From NCBI RefSeq assembly GCF_028864145.1, contig NZ_JARBHJ010000002.1:40369-104368 (forward strand): a stretch of 64,000 nucleotides of DNA, read 5' to 3'. The notes under the pieces are model-generated. The model saw only the letters and a program-made list of their open reading frames with translations, had not been told where the DNA came from and did no database searches. The stretch comes from Actinotignum schaalii (GTDB lineage: Bacteria; Actinomycetota; Actinomycetes; Actinomycetales; Actinomycetaceae). The position numbers and the translations under genes were made by a program. The first letter of the stretch is position 1. Every line of letters starts with the position of its first letter. Positions 63,995 through 64,000 of the stretch are shown here, piece by piece.

Positions 63995-64000
63995 TTTTTC

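Noticed and set aside
1-64000. tRNA or rRNA genes
   Set aside because: No cloverleaf with conserved TTCGAATC/TTCGANTC arm or acceptor pairing was noticed in the gaps between genes. A covariance-model search would be decisive.

Overview
The window is a chromosome segment of an actinobacterium. The evidence is the gene set and its order: DUF3040 next to mraZ, DUF3046 and a ClgR-type regulator next to recA, a LysM gene between lexA and nrdR, PAC2 and DUF4081-GNAT proteins, a DUF4439-like protein opposite rimP, an RNase J, lexA and recA SOS boxes of the CGAAC-N4-GTTCG type, and several genes that look leaderless. Composition is moderately GC-rich. The secreted sialidase and sialic acid transporter suggest a host-associated Actinomycetaceae-like organism; that family placement is an inference.

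Layout, left to right. 33-4575 is the start of the division and cell wall cluster, read leftwards (mraZ, rsmH, ftsL-like, ftsI), with MraZ-type operator repeats. 4645-12928 holds dinB, a spermidine-synthase-like protein, a PAC2 protein, a HelD/HelR-type RNA polymerase motor and an acyl-CoA ligase with an unusual tail. 13039-24135 is a DNA-damage and RNA-modification block (nrdR, SOS-linked LysM protein, lexA, DinG-type helicase, hflX, a methyltransferase, miaA, recX, recA, DUF3046, clgR-like, cinA). 24132-39217 continues with pgsA, ftsK, rnj, dapA, dapB, an ABC-class ATPase with an RGG-rich start, an M16 peptidase, pnp, rpsO, a four-helix membrane protein and ribF. 48091-54820 is the rimP-nusA-ylxR-infB-rbfA-truB translation operon. 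55043-63808 has a DUF4439-like protein, an orphan membrane protein, proS, a GNAT protein, a DivIVA-domain protein, cdsA, frr, pyrH and a YeiH-type transporter.

The accessory region is 39456-47991. It lies between truB and ribF, genes that are near neighbours in related genomes. It carries a PfkB sugar kinase, two tandem sialidases (one exported, one with no signal peptide), a NanT-type sialic acid transporter and a DUF4862 protein translationally coupled to it. The divergent control region holds two copies of an 11-base palindrome of the GntR/FadR operator type. No NanA, NanE, NanK, NagA or NagB is visible, so free sialic acid is either processed by genes elsewhere or partly by the uncharacterised DUF4862 protein. 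This is the best candidate in the window for undescribed biology.

No tRNA, rRNA, CRISPR array, transposase or prophage gene was recognised. The last 110 bases contain three copies of a 21-base repeat that may mark the edge of a mobile element outside the window. Most of the rest is core actinobacterial gene content. Where an upstream start codon lacked a ribosome binding site and a downstream one had a good one, the downstream start was chosen and the reason is given.
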